From assembly GCA_014361455.1 (NCBI GenBank), contig JACIVP010000001.1:186001-250000 (forward strand): a stretch of DNA of 64,000 nt. The letters are read 5' to 3'. The notes beneath the pieces were generated by a model, which made no database searches, was not told the DNA's origin, and saw only the letters and a list, made by a program, of their open reading frames with translations. Position 1 is the first letter of the stretch; each line of letters starts with the position of its first letter. Shown piece by piece: positions 7,798 to 16,155 of the stretch. The position numbers and the translations under genes are program-made. Source of the stretch: Candidatus Methanosuratincola sp. Lineage in GTDB: Archaea; Thermoproteota; Methanomethylicia; Methanomethylicales; Methanomethylicaceae.

Positions 7798-10290
7798 TTG
7801 GGCGGCTATATGAACAGGATACTCCGCGTCGACCTCGCGTCTGGGGCGATCTCCTCAGAGGATCTTGATATGGACACTGCCGCGCATTTCATAGGCGGGA
7901 GGGGCTATGGCGCGAAGGTGCTCTACGACGAGCTGAAGCCTGGGACAGACCCTCTCGGACCGGACAACAAGCTCATTTTCATGACAGGCCCGCTTACTGG
8001 GACGGCTGCGCCCACCTCAGGGAGGTTTTCGGTCTCAACAAGGTCGCCAGCCACAGGGACCGTCTTCGACGCAAACAGCGGTGGGTACTTCGGCGTCGAG
8101 CTGAAGCGGGCCGGATATGACGGCATCATATTTGAGGGGCGAAGCAGCAAGCCCGTCTACCTATCAATAATCAACGGCGAGGCGCGTCTCAACGACGCGT
8201 CCGCCCTCTGGGGCCTCGACACCACGCAGACCGAGGATAGGATAAAGCAGATCGTCGGGGATCAGTTCGCCAGGGTTGCATGCATTGGCCCTGCGGGGGA
8301 GCGACTTGTTAAGATTGCAGCGATAATGAACGAGAAGCACAGGACCGCGGCCAGGGGTGGCGTGGGTGCAGTAATGGGATCGAAGAGACTCAAGGCAATC
8401 GTCGTCAGGGGCAGAGCAGAGATACCACTCGCAAACCACTACGCGTTCATGAGGGAGGTCAAGAGGACGATCCAGGTGCTGAAGGGTCACCCGATAACCG
8501 GGGATGGCCTCGCCAGGTACGGAACATCCATACTCGTCCACATAATAAACAAGGCGGGGGTCTTTCCAGTGAGGAACTACAGCGTGGGCGTATTTGAGGA
8601 GGCCGAGAAGGTTAGCGGGGAATATATGTCTAAGACAATTCTCCGCGGCAAGAAGGGGTGCTTCGCCTGCCCGATCATGTGCGGGAGGATCACCCAGCCG
8701 AGGCTCCCGAGCGGCGAAACGATCGCAACCGAGGGGCCGGAGTACGAGAGCGTCTGGGCCCTCGGCCCAAACTGCGGGATAAGCGACTTGAATGCGATAG
8801 CGATCGCGAACGACCTCTGCAACAAGCTTGGCGTCGACACCATCTCGATGGGCCAGGCAGTGGGGTTTCTCATGGCATGCGCCGAGAATGGGAAGGTCAA
8901 ACCCTCCGATATGGGGCTGGACGCAAAATTCGGGAGTACCGAGGCGCTCCTCAAGCTGATCAGGATGACTGCCTACCGCGAGGGGATCGGGGATCTGCTC
9001 GCCGAGGGCACCAGGAACGCTGCCCGGAAGCTTGACGCTGAGGACTTTGCGATCCACGTGAAGGGGCTCGAGCTACCTGCATACGACCCGCGCGGGGTTA
9101 AGGGTATGGCCCTCTCCTACGCGACCTCGAACAGGGGCGGGTGCCACCTTAGGGCTTTCATGATAATCCCGGAGATCCTTAGCCTGCCGAAGTACCTGAA
9201 CCCGAACTCATACGATGACAAGGCCGCGCTGACCAAAGTGATGCAGGATGTCTTTGCGGTCCTCGACTCCCTCGTCCTCTGCAAGTACACGACGATGGCG
9301 CTCTTCAGCACCTTCGCATTCGAGCCTGACTTCTACGCCAGGCTCCTAACATGCGCGACTGGGTTCTATGTGGACAGGGAGGAGTTCTACAGGATAGGGG
9401 AGCGCATCTACAACCTAGAGCGGCTCTTCAATGTGAGGGAAGGCTTCAGCAGGAAGGACGACGCCCTGCCTAGGCGGTTCACCGAGGTCCCAATGCCTGA
9501 CGGTCCGGCCAAGGGCGAGACAGTCGACATGGATAGGTTATTAAATGAGTACTATGCAGTGAGAGGCTGGGACTACAACGGGGTCCCGTCCAGCAAGAAG
9601 GTGTTGCAGTTGAGTCTGAAGCCAGTCTACGAAGGCCCTCAGCTCCAGGTAGCTATCGACGAGCGCTACCTGAAGGACGCGATGCCGATAGCGGAGAAGG
9701 CATACCGCGGGGGTGCGGATATAATCGAGGCAGGCACCCCGCTGATAAAATCGGAGGGTATGGACGCCGTGCGGACGCTCAGGAAAGCATGCCCGAACGC
9801 CACGATTCTAGCAGATCTCAAGACGTTCGATACTGGTTGGCTGGAGACTGAGCTCGCGGTCGAGGCAGGGGCCGACATAGTGACTGTGATGGGTGCCACA
9901 GACGACTATACGATCTCGGACGCGGTCGGGGCCGCCAGGAAGTACAATGTGAAGGTGATGGTCGACTTAATGAACCTGAAGGATCCGATCTCCAGGGCCA
10001 TCGAGGTCGAGAAGCTTGGCGTGGACATGGTCTGCATGCATGTTGGCATAAGCGCCCAGTCGAGGGAGCGCGAGGTGGACCAGAAGATTGCCCTTGTCAG
10101 GAGCCTAACTGGGAACCTGAAGATCCCGGTCTCTGTCGCCGGGGGGATAAAGCTCGAGGTCGTGCCGCAGATGGTCAGGGCAGGCGCTCGCGTGCTCGTA
10201 GTCGGGGGGGCGATAACAAAGTCGGCCAACCCTGAAGAGGCAACAAAGCGCTTCGTTGAATCGATCAGATCCACTTGGGAAACGATGTAG
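7798..10290 (+). CDS. Aldehyde:ferredoxin oxidoreductase fused to a 3-hexulose-6-phosphate synthase-like domain
   Basis: An 830-residue two-domain enzyme. Residues 1 to about 605 are a full tungsten-pterin AOR. The cluster ligands Cys288, Cys291 and Cys295 (CFACPIMC) and Cys495 (LVLCKY) are present, and the N-terminus (GGRGYGAKVLYDE, TGPLTGT, SGRFSVSTRSP) is typical. After a linker of about ten residues, residues 617-830 form a TIM-barrel domain of the hexulose-phosphate synthase / KGPDC group with IEAGTPLIKSEG (Glu644), ADLKTFDTG (Asp673, Lys675, Asp678), VMVDLMN, HVGIS and VVGGAITK. No stop or frameshift lies at the joint. AOR enzymes oxidise aldehydes to acids with ferredoxin; HPS releases or fixes formaldehyde. 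Coupling the two through formaldehyde is inference. A MoaD-like gene is divergent next door. Confidence 0.9.
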   Translation: MGGYMNRILRVDLASGAISSEDLDMDTAAHFIGGRGYGAKVLYDELKPGTDPLGPDNKLIFMTGPLTGTAAPTSGRFSVSTRSPATGTVFDANSGGYFGVELKRAGYDGIIFEGRSSKPVYLSIINGEARLNDASALWGLDTTQTEDRIKQIVGDQFARVACIGPAGERLVKIAAIMNEKHRTAARGGVGAVMGSKRLKAIVVRGRAEIPLANHYAFMREVKRTIQVLKGHPITGDGLARYGTSILVHIINKAGVFPVRNYSVGVFEEAEKVSGEYMSKTILRGKKGCFACPIMCGRITQPRLPSGETIATEGPEYESVWALGPNCGISDLNAIAIANDLCNKLGVDTISMGQAVGFLMACAENGKVKPSDMGLDAKFGSTEALLKLIRMTAYREGIGDLLAEGTRNAARKLDAEDFAIHVKGLELPAYDPRGVKGMALSYATSNRGGCHLRAFMIIPEILSLPKYLNPNSYDDKAALTKVMQDVFAVLDSLVLCKYTTMALFSTFAFEPDFYARLLTCATGFYVDREEFYRIGERIYNLERLFNVREGFSRKDDALPRRFTEVPMPDGPAKGETVDMDRLLNEYYAVRGWDYNGVPSSKKVLQLSLKPVYEGPQLQVAIDERYLKDAMPIAEKAYRGGADIIEAGTPLIKSEGMDAVRTLRKACPNATILADLKTFDTGWLETELAVEAGADIVTVMGATDDYTISDAVGAARKYNVKVMVDLMNLKDPISRAIEVEKLGVDMVCMHVGISAQSREREVDQKIALVRSLTGNLKIPVSVAGGIKLEVVPQMVRAGARVLVVGGAITKSANPEEATKRFVESIRSTWETM

Positions 10291-10299
10291 GCTGACAAC

Positions 10300-10372
10300 C
10301 GCTTTCTCTTGTTTCTTTCGCTGTTCCTCTATTCTATCTTTCTATCTGTCTCTGCCTGTCCCATCCTGGGCA
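10300..10372 (+). terminator. Pyrimidine-rich 3' tract after the AOR gene
   Basis: The 70 bp after the AOR stop are almost all C and T with several runs of T (TTTCTCTTGTTTCTTTC). Archaeal transcription commonly ends at U-rich tracts, so this probably terminates the AOR message. The same kind of tract follows several other genes in the window. Confidence 0.45.
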
Positions 10373-10394
10373 AGTCTCTATCCTTGCGCCCTGG

Positions 10395-10961
10395 TCATGC
10401 CTGGGACCCATGGATGCTACTCTTGAGCTCATCCCTGAGGGTTCTGCCGTGGCTGTCCATCGTCACGAAGCAGGGGCCTAGGTTCTTCACCTCGAGAGCC
10501 CAGACCGCCTCCGGGTCACCAAGTTCCTTCCAGTAGACTGCTCTTATGCCGACGACCGCTTTGGCTGCAAGGGCCCCCGCCCCACCGGGGTATTCGGTGT
10601 AGACCGCATGGTACTTCGAGAGCGCACCTAGGGTCCCTGCCCCCATCCCACCTTTTCCGATAATGCACTTTGCCCCCGTACCCGCAATGATCTCCCCTTC
10701 GACCTTCTCCATCCTCATGCTCGTAGTCGGTCCCGCCGAGATGACCTTGGTTCCCTGGACGAGCGGTCCGCAATGGTATATGATGCCCCCGCGGAGGTCA
10801 AAAGGGAGATCCCCCCCAGATCTCAGTATCGCCAGCGCCTTCAGGTGTGCCTGGTCCCTCATCGTGAAGATCTCGCCCGTGATGTACAGTGCGTCTCCGA
10901 CTTGGAGCTGGTCGATCTCGCTCTCGCCAATCCTACCGCTTAGCATGTACGTCTTTCCCAA
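10395..10961 (-). CDS. Class I fumarate hydratase, beta subunit
   Basis: The second subunit (188 residues) of the heteromeric, iron-sulfur-dependent fumarase that interconverts fumarate and malate. Family segments visible are GDALYITGEIFTMRDQAH, GIIYHCGPLV, SAGPTTSMRME, IIGKGGMG, YPGGAGALAAKAV and LEVKNLGPCFVTMDSHG. It starts at TTG 10961, one base after the stop of the alpha subunit, with GGGGAG upstream; the pair is clearly translationally linked. Related L(+)-tartrate dehydratases cannot be ruled out, but fumarase is the usual archaeal function. Confidence 0.9.
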   Translation of the reverse strand: MGKTYMLSGRIGESEIDQLQVGDALYITGEIFTMRDQAHLKALAILRSGGDLPFDLRGGIIYHCGPLVQGTKVISAGPTTSMRMEKVEGEIIAGTGAKCIIGKGGMGAGTLGALSKYHAVYTEYPGGAGALAAKAVVGIRAVYWKELGDPEAVWALEVKNLGPCFVTMDSHGRTLRDELKSSIHGSQA

Positions 10962-10962
10962 G

Positions 10963-11811
10963 TCAGTCTCCCCTCAATATCGCCCCATCCTTCATAACCT
11001 CAAAGGAGATCCTCCTGAGCGCCCAGCACTGAATGCTGACCGCAACGGGGAGGCTGGCGGTGTGGCAGTCTGCCACTTCCATCCTGACACCAAGCGCCGT
11101 GTTCTTGCCGCCGAAACCCATTGGTCCGATGCCGAGTGCGTTGATCTCTCTGAGCAGCTCTGCCTCGAGCAGCCCTGTAAAAACGTCCTCTGATGGCTTG
11201 TCCAGCCTCCTCATCAGGGCCTTCTTGCTCAAGATCGCGGCTTCGTCAAGGCTCCCACCGACTCCGATCCCCACAACGATCGGCGGACAGGGCTTCGCCC
11301 CTGCCTTTCTCACAGTCTGGACTACAAACTCCTTTACCCCCTCGACCGGCCGGTCAGGGTCGAGCATAGTAACGGCGCTCACATTCTCCGATCCTGCTCC
11401 CTTGGCAAGAATCCCTGCCCTGACCGCCCCGTCGGGGCTCGGCTCGAAGTGTATGATCGGGTTGCCCCTGCCTAGGTTGTTGCCAGTGTTTCTCCTCGAG
11501 AACGGATCGACTATATTAGCCCTGAGCGGCACTCTCTCCGTTGCCATCGCAATGCCTTCCATGATTGTATTGCGGATCTTCGAGCACATGCCGTTGGCAC
11601 TAACAAAGAAGACTAAGCTGCCCGTGTCCTGGCACATGGGGATCCCGTTCTCTCTGGCATACCTTATGTTCTCCAGTATTGCCTCTAGGACCTGCCTGCT
11701 GATGCTCCCCTCTTCCTCCTCTTCCCGGCACCTCTCTAGGGCGGACTCGACATCGCGGGGGATCTGGCACTCTATTATCCTGATCAGGTCGGCGATGTTT
11801 TCAGGCTTCAT
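10963..11811 (-). CDS. Class I fumarate hydratase, alpha subunit
   Basis: The iron-sulfur subunit (282 residues) of the two-subunit fumarase. It carries the MCQDTG motif with the first cluster cysteine, further cysteines in KPCPPIVVGIGVGG and SIQCWALRR, and the GRGNPIIHFEPS and GPMGFGGKNTALGV segments. In archaea this enzyme serves a partial reductive or oxidative citric-acid branch. Transcription is leftward from an ATG at 11811. The rightward unknown gene begins 56 bp away, so the short spacer carries both promoters. Confidence 0.92.
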   Translation of the reverse strand: MKPENIADLIRIIECQIPRDVESALERCREEEEEGSISRQVLEAILENIRYARENGIPMCQDTGSLVFFVSANGMCSKIRNTIMEGIAMATERVPLRANIVDPFSRRNTGNNLGRGNPIIHFEPSPDGAVRAGILAKGAGSENVSAVTMLDPDRPVEGVKEFVVQTVRKAGAKPCPPIVVGIGVGGSLDEAAILSKKALMRRLDKPSEDVFTGLLEAELLREINALGIGPMGFGGKNTALGVRMEVADCHTASLPVAVSIQCWALRRISFEVMKDGAILRGD

Positions 11812-11843
11812 CTTCTAACATCGAAGATTTCATAAGTGCTCAG

Positions 11844-11867
11844 GTTATAAAAAACCATGTGGTCTGA
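11844..11867 (+). promoter_or_regulatory. TATA box giving a near-leaderless transcript
   Basis: GTTATAAAAAA at about 11844-11854 lies roughly 20-25 bp before the TTG at 11868. That spacing puts the transcription start at or very near the start codon. Confidence 0.45.
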
Positions 11868-12359
11868 TTGTCCACGTATGACATGCTCCACAAGTTCGAG
11901 ACTGAGGTCTCCCAGATAGTAAGGTACGTCTACTTCAGGAGCCTCCCCCGGGCCGAGCAGGACCTTTCGGTCCTGAAGAACAGGCTGAACGGGACAGGCG
12001 AGATAGGCAGGGGCTTCTACGACGCCGTGAGGGGGATCTACAACTGCGCGAGGGAGAAGGACCCTGCATCCCTCTACGTGAAGCTCTACAAGAAGGGGTC
12101 TGCGCAGGAGATTAACGCCCTCTCGGAGAAGTTCAGGAACGAGGCCTACAGGCCGACGATCGACGACTACGAGCGGGGCTTCCTGATAGCCTGGGAGATA
12201 GCCGCAAAGACACTCGCTTTCCTGAAGGAGAACTACCCTGAGTACCCGCTCAAGGACGAGCCGCAGGAAAAGAGAAGGCAGCAGGAGAGCAGTGACGATG
12301 CATTCGAGGTGGCCCCGCGGAAGAAGCCTAGGGCACGGGGAGAGGGTAGAGCAGGTTGA
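11868..12359 (+). CDS. Conserved-looking hypothetical protein, 163 residues
   Basis: A soluble, largely helical protein starting at TTG (MSTYDMLHKFETEVSQ). The core of about 125 residues has the look of a four-helix domain (HKFETEVSQIVRYVYF, FYDAVRGIYNCARE, FLIAWEIAAKTLAFL). A highly charged, disordered tail rich in E, Q, R and K follows to the end (PRKKPRARGEGRAG). The start is supported by the TATA box just upstream. It overlaps the 3' end of the convergent EMC6-like gene by 32 bp. I do not recognise the family. Confidence 0.65.
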   Translation: MSTYDMLHKFETEVSQIVRYVYFRSLPRAEQDLSVLKNRLNGTGEIGRGFYDAVRGIYNCAREKDPASLYVKLYKKGSAQEINALSEKFRNEAYRPTIDDYERGFLIAWEIAAKTLAFLKENYPEYPLKDEPQEKRRQQESSDDAFEVAPRKKPRARGEGRAG

Positions 12360-12642
12360 TCGAGATCACCCATACTGTAAACCAGAGCAGGAAGTAGGAG
12401 AATATGCCTGTCATGTAGTACTTCTTCTTGTCCGGGATCTCCTTGAAGGGTCCCATGTTCTTCAGAAATACGTACGAAGCAAGGAAAATCACGACCCCAA
12501 CAAGGATTCCTAGCCCCCCCCTTATGTTCAGACCCCCAGTAATTATCCCACCGATAACTGCAAATATTACCCTGATATAATACATCCTTCTGTAAAGCGC
12601 CTCTGGCTTGGGGGCTGAGCGCCTTGAAGTCTGGACTGACAT
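12328..12642 (-). CDS. Small three-TM membrane protein, EMC6/Rab5ip-like
   Basis: A 104-residue protein with a charged N-terminus and three hydrophobic helices (about 24-40, 43-62 and 76-98). Size, helix spacing and the glycine-rich first helix (VIFAVIGGIITGGLNIRGGLG) resemble archaeal EMC6/Rab5-interacting-protein homologues, which are related to the Oxa1/EMC membrane insertion machinery. The ATG at 12642 places the first 19 bp inside the divergent NEMF gene; Met20 is an alternative start without overlap. The family call is moderate. Confidence 0.5.
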   Translation of the reverse strand: MSVQTSRRSAPKPEALYRRMYYIRVIFAVIGGIITGGLNIRGGLGILVGVVIFLASYVFLKNMGPFKEIPDKKKYYMTGIFSYFLLWFTVWVISINLLYPLPVP

Positions 12643-14570
12643 CTCTTGATATCCTCGCTATTGTAAGAGAACTTAACTCCACCTTAATAAGTGCTCGCGT
12701 GGACAACATTTACCAGGTCGAAGGCTCCCTGCTGGTCTTACGTACGCATTCTCCCTCGGGCACCCATGACTTGGTCTTCGACCCGCAGCGGAGGCTAAAC
12801 CTTACGCGGTTCAGATATGCTATTCCGGAGAGACCTACCCCGACTGCGTTGAACCTCCGACGATATCTCTCCGGCGCTAAGATACTCCGCTTCGAGCAGC
12901 TCGACTTCGACAGGATCATCCTCATGCCCTTCGAGAGGGGGGGTGAGCCGTACACCGCGTACTTCGAGATCTTTGGTGACGGCAATCTGCTCATCACTGA
13001 CGGAGGAGGGGTGATCAGGTTTGCCCTCCACCAGAAGGAGATGAAGGACCGCGTGCTTAGGGTAGGCGTCCCCTACGTGCCGCCCCCGAAGCGGGGCCTG
13101 GACGTGACCTCCTGCCAGGTCCCGATGGACGATCTGAAGGCATCGAAGCACCCGGTCTCGATGGTCATCACACGCGCCTTCAACCTCCCGCCCGAGCTTG
13201 TCGAGGAGGGGCTAGTAAGGTCTAAGATACCTGTTGACCGCCCCTCAGAAACGATCACCGGCGCTGAAGTTGAAGCCTTCATGAGATCCGTCCTCTCCAT
13301 GCTCGAGGAGGTCCGATCGGGGCAGCTAAAGCCGTGCATAATCGAGCGGGATGGGAAAGGCGTCACCGTGGTGCCCGTGGAATTCACATCGATCGCTGGC
13401 GATCGGAAGCACTTCCAGACATTCAATGAGGCAGTTGATGTTTACTTCGGTGGGGCTGTCTTGGAACAGGCTGCCGACAGGCGGCGGGCCAGGGTGGAAG
13501 AGGGGATAAGAACCCTTGAGGCGATCAGATCACGGCAGCTTGACCACATACTCGAGCTCGAGAAGAGGCATGCCGAGTCCCTGGAGAAAGGGAAGCTGAT
13601 CATGTCGCGCCTCGGTGCCTTTCAGGCCATAATCCAGAATGTGATCAGGGAGCGGCGATCTGGGAAGGACTGGGCTTCGATCCACTCAAGTGACGGGAAC
13701 ATAAAGGAGATAGATGGCGCAAGGGGCGTCCTGGTCTACTCCTTGGGGGGGAAGACTGTCGAGATTGACTTCAAGGTCTCCGCGGCGGAGAACGCAGAAC
13801 GATACTTCTCTGAATCCAAGGAGGCCTCCCGGAAGCTCGAGGGCCTTAAGAAGGCACTCGAGGAGACCGAAAGGAAGATCGATGAAGCCAGAATGGGCCT
13901 CCTGTCCATACCGGTGCCGACAGTCCTGAGGGTGATGGGCAAGGAGTGGTACGAGAAGTTCCGGTGGACGTACTCTTCAGACGGATTCTTGATGATTGGG
14001 GGGAAGGACGCGACCCAGAACGAAGTATTGGTGAAGAAGCACCTGGAGCCGATGGACATCTTCGTCCATGCAGACCTCCCTGGCGGGTCTGTCGTGGTGG
14101 TCAAGTCCGGAGCGAAGGGGATACCAGAAAGGACGAAAGCTGAGGCCGTTGCTTTCGCCGTGGCTTATTCCAGGGCATGGAAGGCCGCTGTGGGCGTTGC
14201 TGACGGGTACTGGGTATACCCTGACCAGGTCACCAAGGCACCCCCTTCAGGGGAGTATCTCGGGAAGGGGGCATTCATGATATACGGGGAGAGGCACTAT
14301 GTGAGGAACGTCCCGCTCGAGGTCCAGATCGGGGTCATTATCTCCGGAGACCAATACAAAGTGGTCGCCGGCGTGGGTGACTTTGTCCGATCAAGGACCG
14401 ATCTCTATGTCACCCTCAAGCCTGGGGATCTGGATGGAAAACGGCTCGTCATGGCGATAAAGGAACGGCTGGCAAGGCAGGCAGGTCGTGATTTGAAGGA
14501 AAAGGTCGCCGCCGTTCCCGATGCCGACGTACTGAATGTACTGCCCACTGGCGGATGCACCCTGATCTGA
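12624..14570 (+). CDS. rqcH: NEMF/Rqc2 (RqcH) ribosome-associated quality-control protein
   Basis: A 648-residue NFACT protein that binds obstructed large ribosomal subunits carrying peptidyl-tRNA. The NFACT-N domain starts TSLDILAIVRELNSTLISARVDNIYQ; helix-hairpin and long coiled-coil segments occupy about 285-330 and 390-420; the NFACT-R domain follows with EKFRWTYSSDGFLMIGGKDATQNEVLVKKHL and DIFVHADLPGGSVVVVK. The TTG at 12624 is the only start that keeps the conserved N-terminus. The start overlaps the divergent EMC6-like gene, and both deal with nascent chains. Identity is secure. Confidence 0.93.
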   Translation: MKSGLTSLDILAIVRELNSTLISARVDNIYQVEGSLLVLRTHSPSGTHDLVFDPQRRLNLTRFRYAIPERPTPTALNLRRYLSGAKILRFEQLDFDRIILMPFERGGEPYTAYFEIFGDGNLLITDGGGVIRFALHQKEMKDRVLRVGVPYVPPPKRGLDVTSCQVPMDDLKASKHPVSMVITRAFNLPPELVEEGLVRSKIPVDRPSETITGAEVEAFMRSVLSMLEEVRSGQLKPCIIERDGKGVTVVPVEFTSIAGDRKHFQTFNEAVDVYFGGAVLEQAADRRRARVEEGIRTLEAIRSRQLDHILELEKRHAESLEKGKLIMSRLGAFQAIIQNVIRERRSGKDWASIHSSDGNIKEIDGARGVLVYSLGGKTVEIDFKVSAAENAERYFSESKEASRKLEGLKKALEETERKIDEARMGLLSIPVPTVLRVMGKEWYEKFRWTYSSDGFLMIGGKDATQNEVLVKKHLEPMDIFVHADLPGGSVVVVKSGAKGIPERTKAEAVAFAVAYSRAWKAAVGVADGYWVYPDQVTKAPPSGEYLGKGAFMIYGERHYVRNVPLEVQIGVIISGDQYKVVAGVGDFVRSRTDLYVTLKPGDLDGKRLVMAIKERLARQAGRDLKEKVAAVPDADVLNVLPTGGCTLI

Positions 14571-14660
14571 CAAAGATCTGCCATTTCGGGTCTTGGATGC
14601 CGCTTCTACTATACCATAAAATAAATATTAGAAAATATAAAGATTAGACCGTGGCTATAA

Positions 14661-15215
14661 ATGGTTGGCATCCGAGCTCGAGTTCTGGTCGCTGATGTAA
14701 TGACAAGAGACCTCGTGACGCTCTCTGAGACCTCGACTGCAAAAGAAGTTGCGATAGCAATGAGCGGCAAGTCGATCGGATCTGTCGTGATCACTAAGGA
14801 TGGGCACCCTTCTGGCATAATCACTGAGAAGGATCTGGTGGAGCGAGTGATCGCCCGGGGAAGAGACCCTGAGAGGACCCTTGCGAGGGATATAATGTCC
14901 TCGCCGGTGTCGGTCATAGACCCTAAGATTGATGTGATGGAGGCAGCTAGGAAGATGGCAAAGCTCGGTGTGAGGCGCCTCGTCGCTATAGACAAAGGCA
15001 AGATGGTGGGCATCGTGACCTCAAGGGACATACTCTCCACGGCTCCGGAGCTGGTGGAGGTGCTCACCGAGGTTGCCAAGAACAGGATAATGCCTTCCAA
15101 GAAGGGCGAGAGCCTTGCTGGTTTCTGCGACAGTTGCGAGGAGTGGTCTGAGAGCCTTGAGGAAGTGAACGGATCCTTCCTCTGCGAGGTCTGCAGGTCC
15201 GAGATGGAACCCTGA
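14661..15215 (+). CDS. CBS-domain pair protein with C-terminal zinc-ribbon-like motif
   Basis: The 184-residue protein has one Bateman module: CBS1 (ADVMTRDLVTLSETSTAKEVAIAMS ... GIITEKDLVERVI) and CBS2 (IMSSPVSVIDPKIDVMEAARKM ... GIVTSRDIL). A C-terminal extension carries two CxxC pairs (FCDSCEEW and LCEVCRS) that probably bind zinc. CBS pairs usually sense adenine nucleotides. An AAAATATAAAG box about 25 bp upstream suggests a leaderless message. It heads a row of three CBS genes on the same strand. Confidence 0.88.
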   Translation: MVGIRARVLVADVMTRDLVTLSETSTAKEVAIAMSGKSIGSVVITKDGHPSGIITEKDLVERVIARGRDPERTLARDIMSSPVSVIDPKIDVMEAARKMAKLGVRRLVAIDKGKMVGIVTSRDILSTAPELVEVLTEVAKNRIMPSKKGESLAGFCDSCEEWSESLEEVNGSFLCEVCRSEMEP

Positions 15216-15312
15216 TCGCCGTCCTGTCCTACATATGCGTGCCTGGACGGATCGTTTATAGGAGGCTCAGGAGATTGGATGCCATCATAGCCGCTGGTGG
15301 AGGTATCGAAAT

Positions 15313-16155
15313 ATGAAAGTCCGTGAATTAATGAAGACGCCTGTTGTGACAGTCTCGAAGAAGGACACGGTTGCAAGGGCAAGGAACCTGATGATGAGGG
15401 AAATGGTCAGCAGGATCGTTGTTGTCGAGGGGGATGCACCGATAGGAATGCTGACCAAGAGAGACCTCGTGAGGGACTTGGCGAGCTACAAGATGCGCAA
15501 CAGGGAACTCGACTCGATAATGGTTCTTGAAGTCATGAGGGTCCCGGTCAAGATGATCCAAGAGGGCGCCTCTGTGGAGGAAGCCGCCAAAATAATGGTT
15601 GGCTCAAACATAAGGGGCCTTCCGGTGGTCGACTCGAGCGGAGGGCTAGTCGGCATAATCACTAAGACTGACCTGACCGCATATTACCGCCAGTCATATG
15701 GCGGCAGGCATGCTGTAGATGAGATAGCAAGGAAGATGAGCGAAACCCCAGTCGTGAAGAAGACGCATTCATTCTACCGCGTTGTGGATGCGATGGAGGA
15801 GTATTCCGTCGACAGAGTGATAGTTGAAGATGGGGGGAAGCCAATCGGAATCATAACCGAGACCGATCTCTCATTCCTAAGGCCGTACAGGGGATCCGAG
15901 CCTTTCATAAAGGGGATTACAATGAAGTCCGAGGAGCCGTGGCCGACGAGGCTATACCAGCTGCCAACGGCGGAGTCACTGATGACCGTGGATCCGGTTG
16001 TAGTCGAGGCCACTGAGGATGCAGCCGAGGCTGCGAGGATCCTCCTCGAGAACGGGATTGGCGGGATGCCCGTGGTCAACAAAGAACATAAGCTGGTCGG
16101 GATGCTTACAAAATTTGACTTTGTCAAGGCGATAGCAAGGGAGGGATCTGTATGA
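15313..16155 (+). CDS. Four-CBS-domain protein
   Basis: 280 residues made almost wholly of two Bateman modules, with four repeats of the type VMRVPVKMIQEGASVEEAAKIM and GGLVGIITKTDL. No enzymatic or DNA-binding domain is attached, so it is presumably a nucleotide-sensing regulatory partner. Its stop overlaps the start of the next CBS gene (ATGA), showing translational coupling, and it lies about 100 bp downstream of the CBS/zinc-ribbon gene. The target is unknown. Confidence 0.9.
   Translation: MKVRELMKTPVVTVSKKDTVARARNLMMREMVSRIVVVEGDAPIGMLTKRDLVRDLASYKMRNRELDSIMVLEVMRVPVKMIQEGASVEEAAKIMVGSNIRGLPVVDSSGGLVGIITKTDLTAYYRQSYGGRHAVDEIARKMSETPVVKKTHSFYRVVDAMEEYSVDRVIVEDGGKPIGIITETDLSFLRPYRGSEPFIKGITMKSEEPWPTRLYQLPTAESLMTVDPVVVEATEDAAEAARILLENGIGGMPVVNKEHKLVGMLTKFDFVKAIAREGSV

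Noticed and set aside
8164-9057. Long open frame on the minus strand inside the AOR gene
   Set aside because: It is a shadow of the high-GC coding strand with no recognisable motif; AOR is unmistakable on the plus strand.
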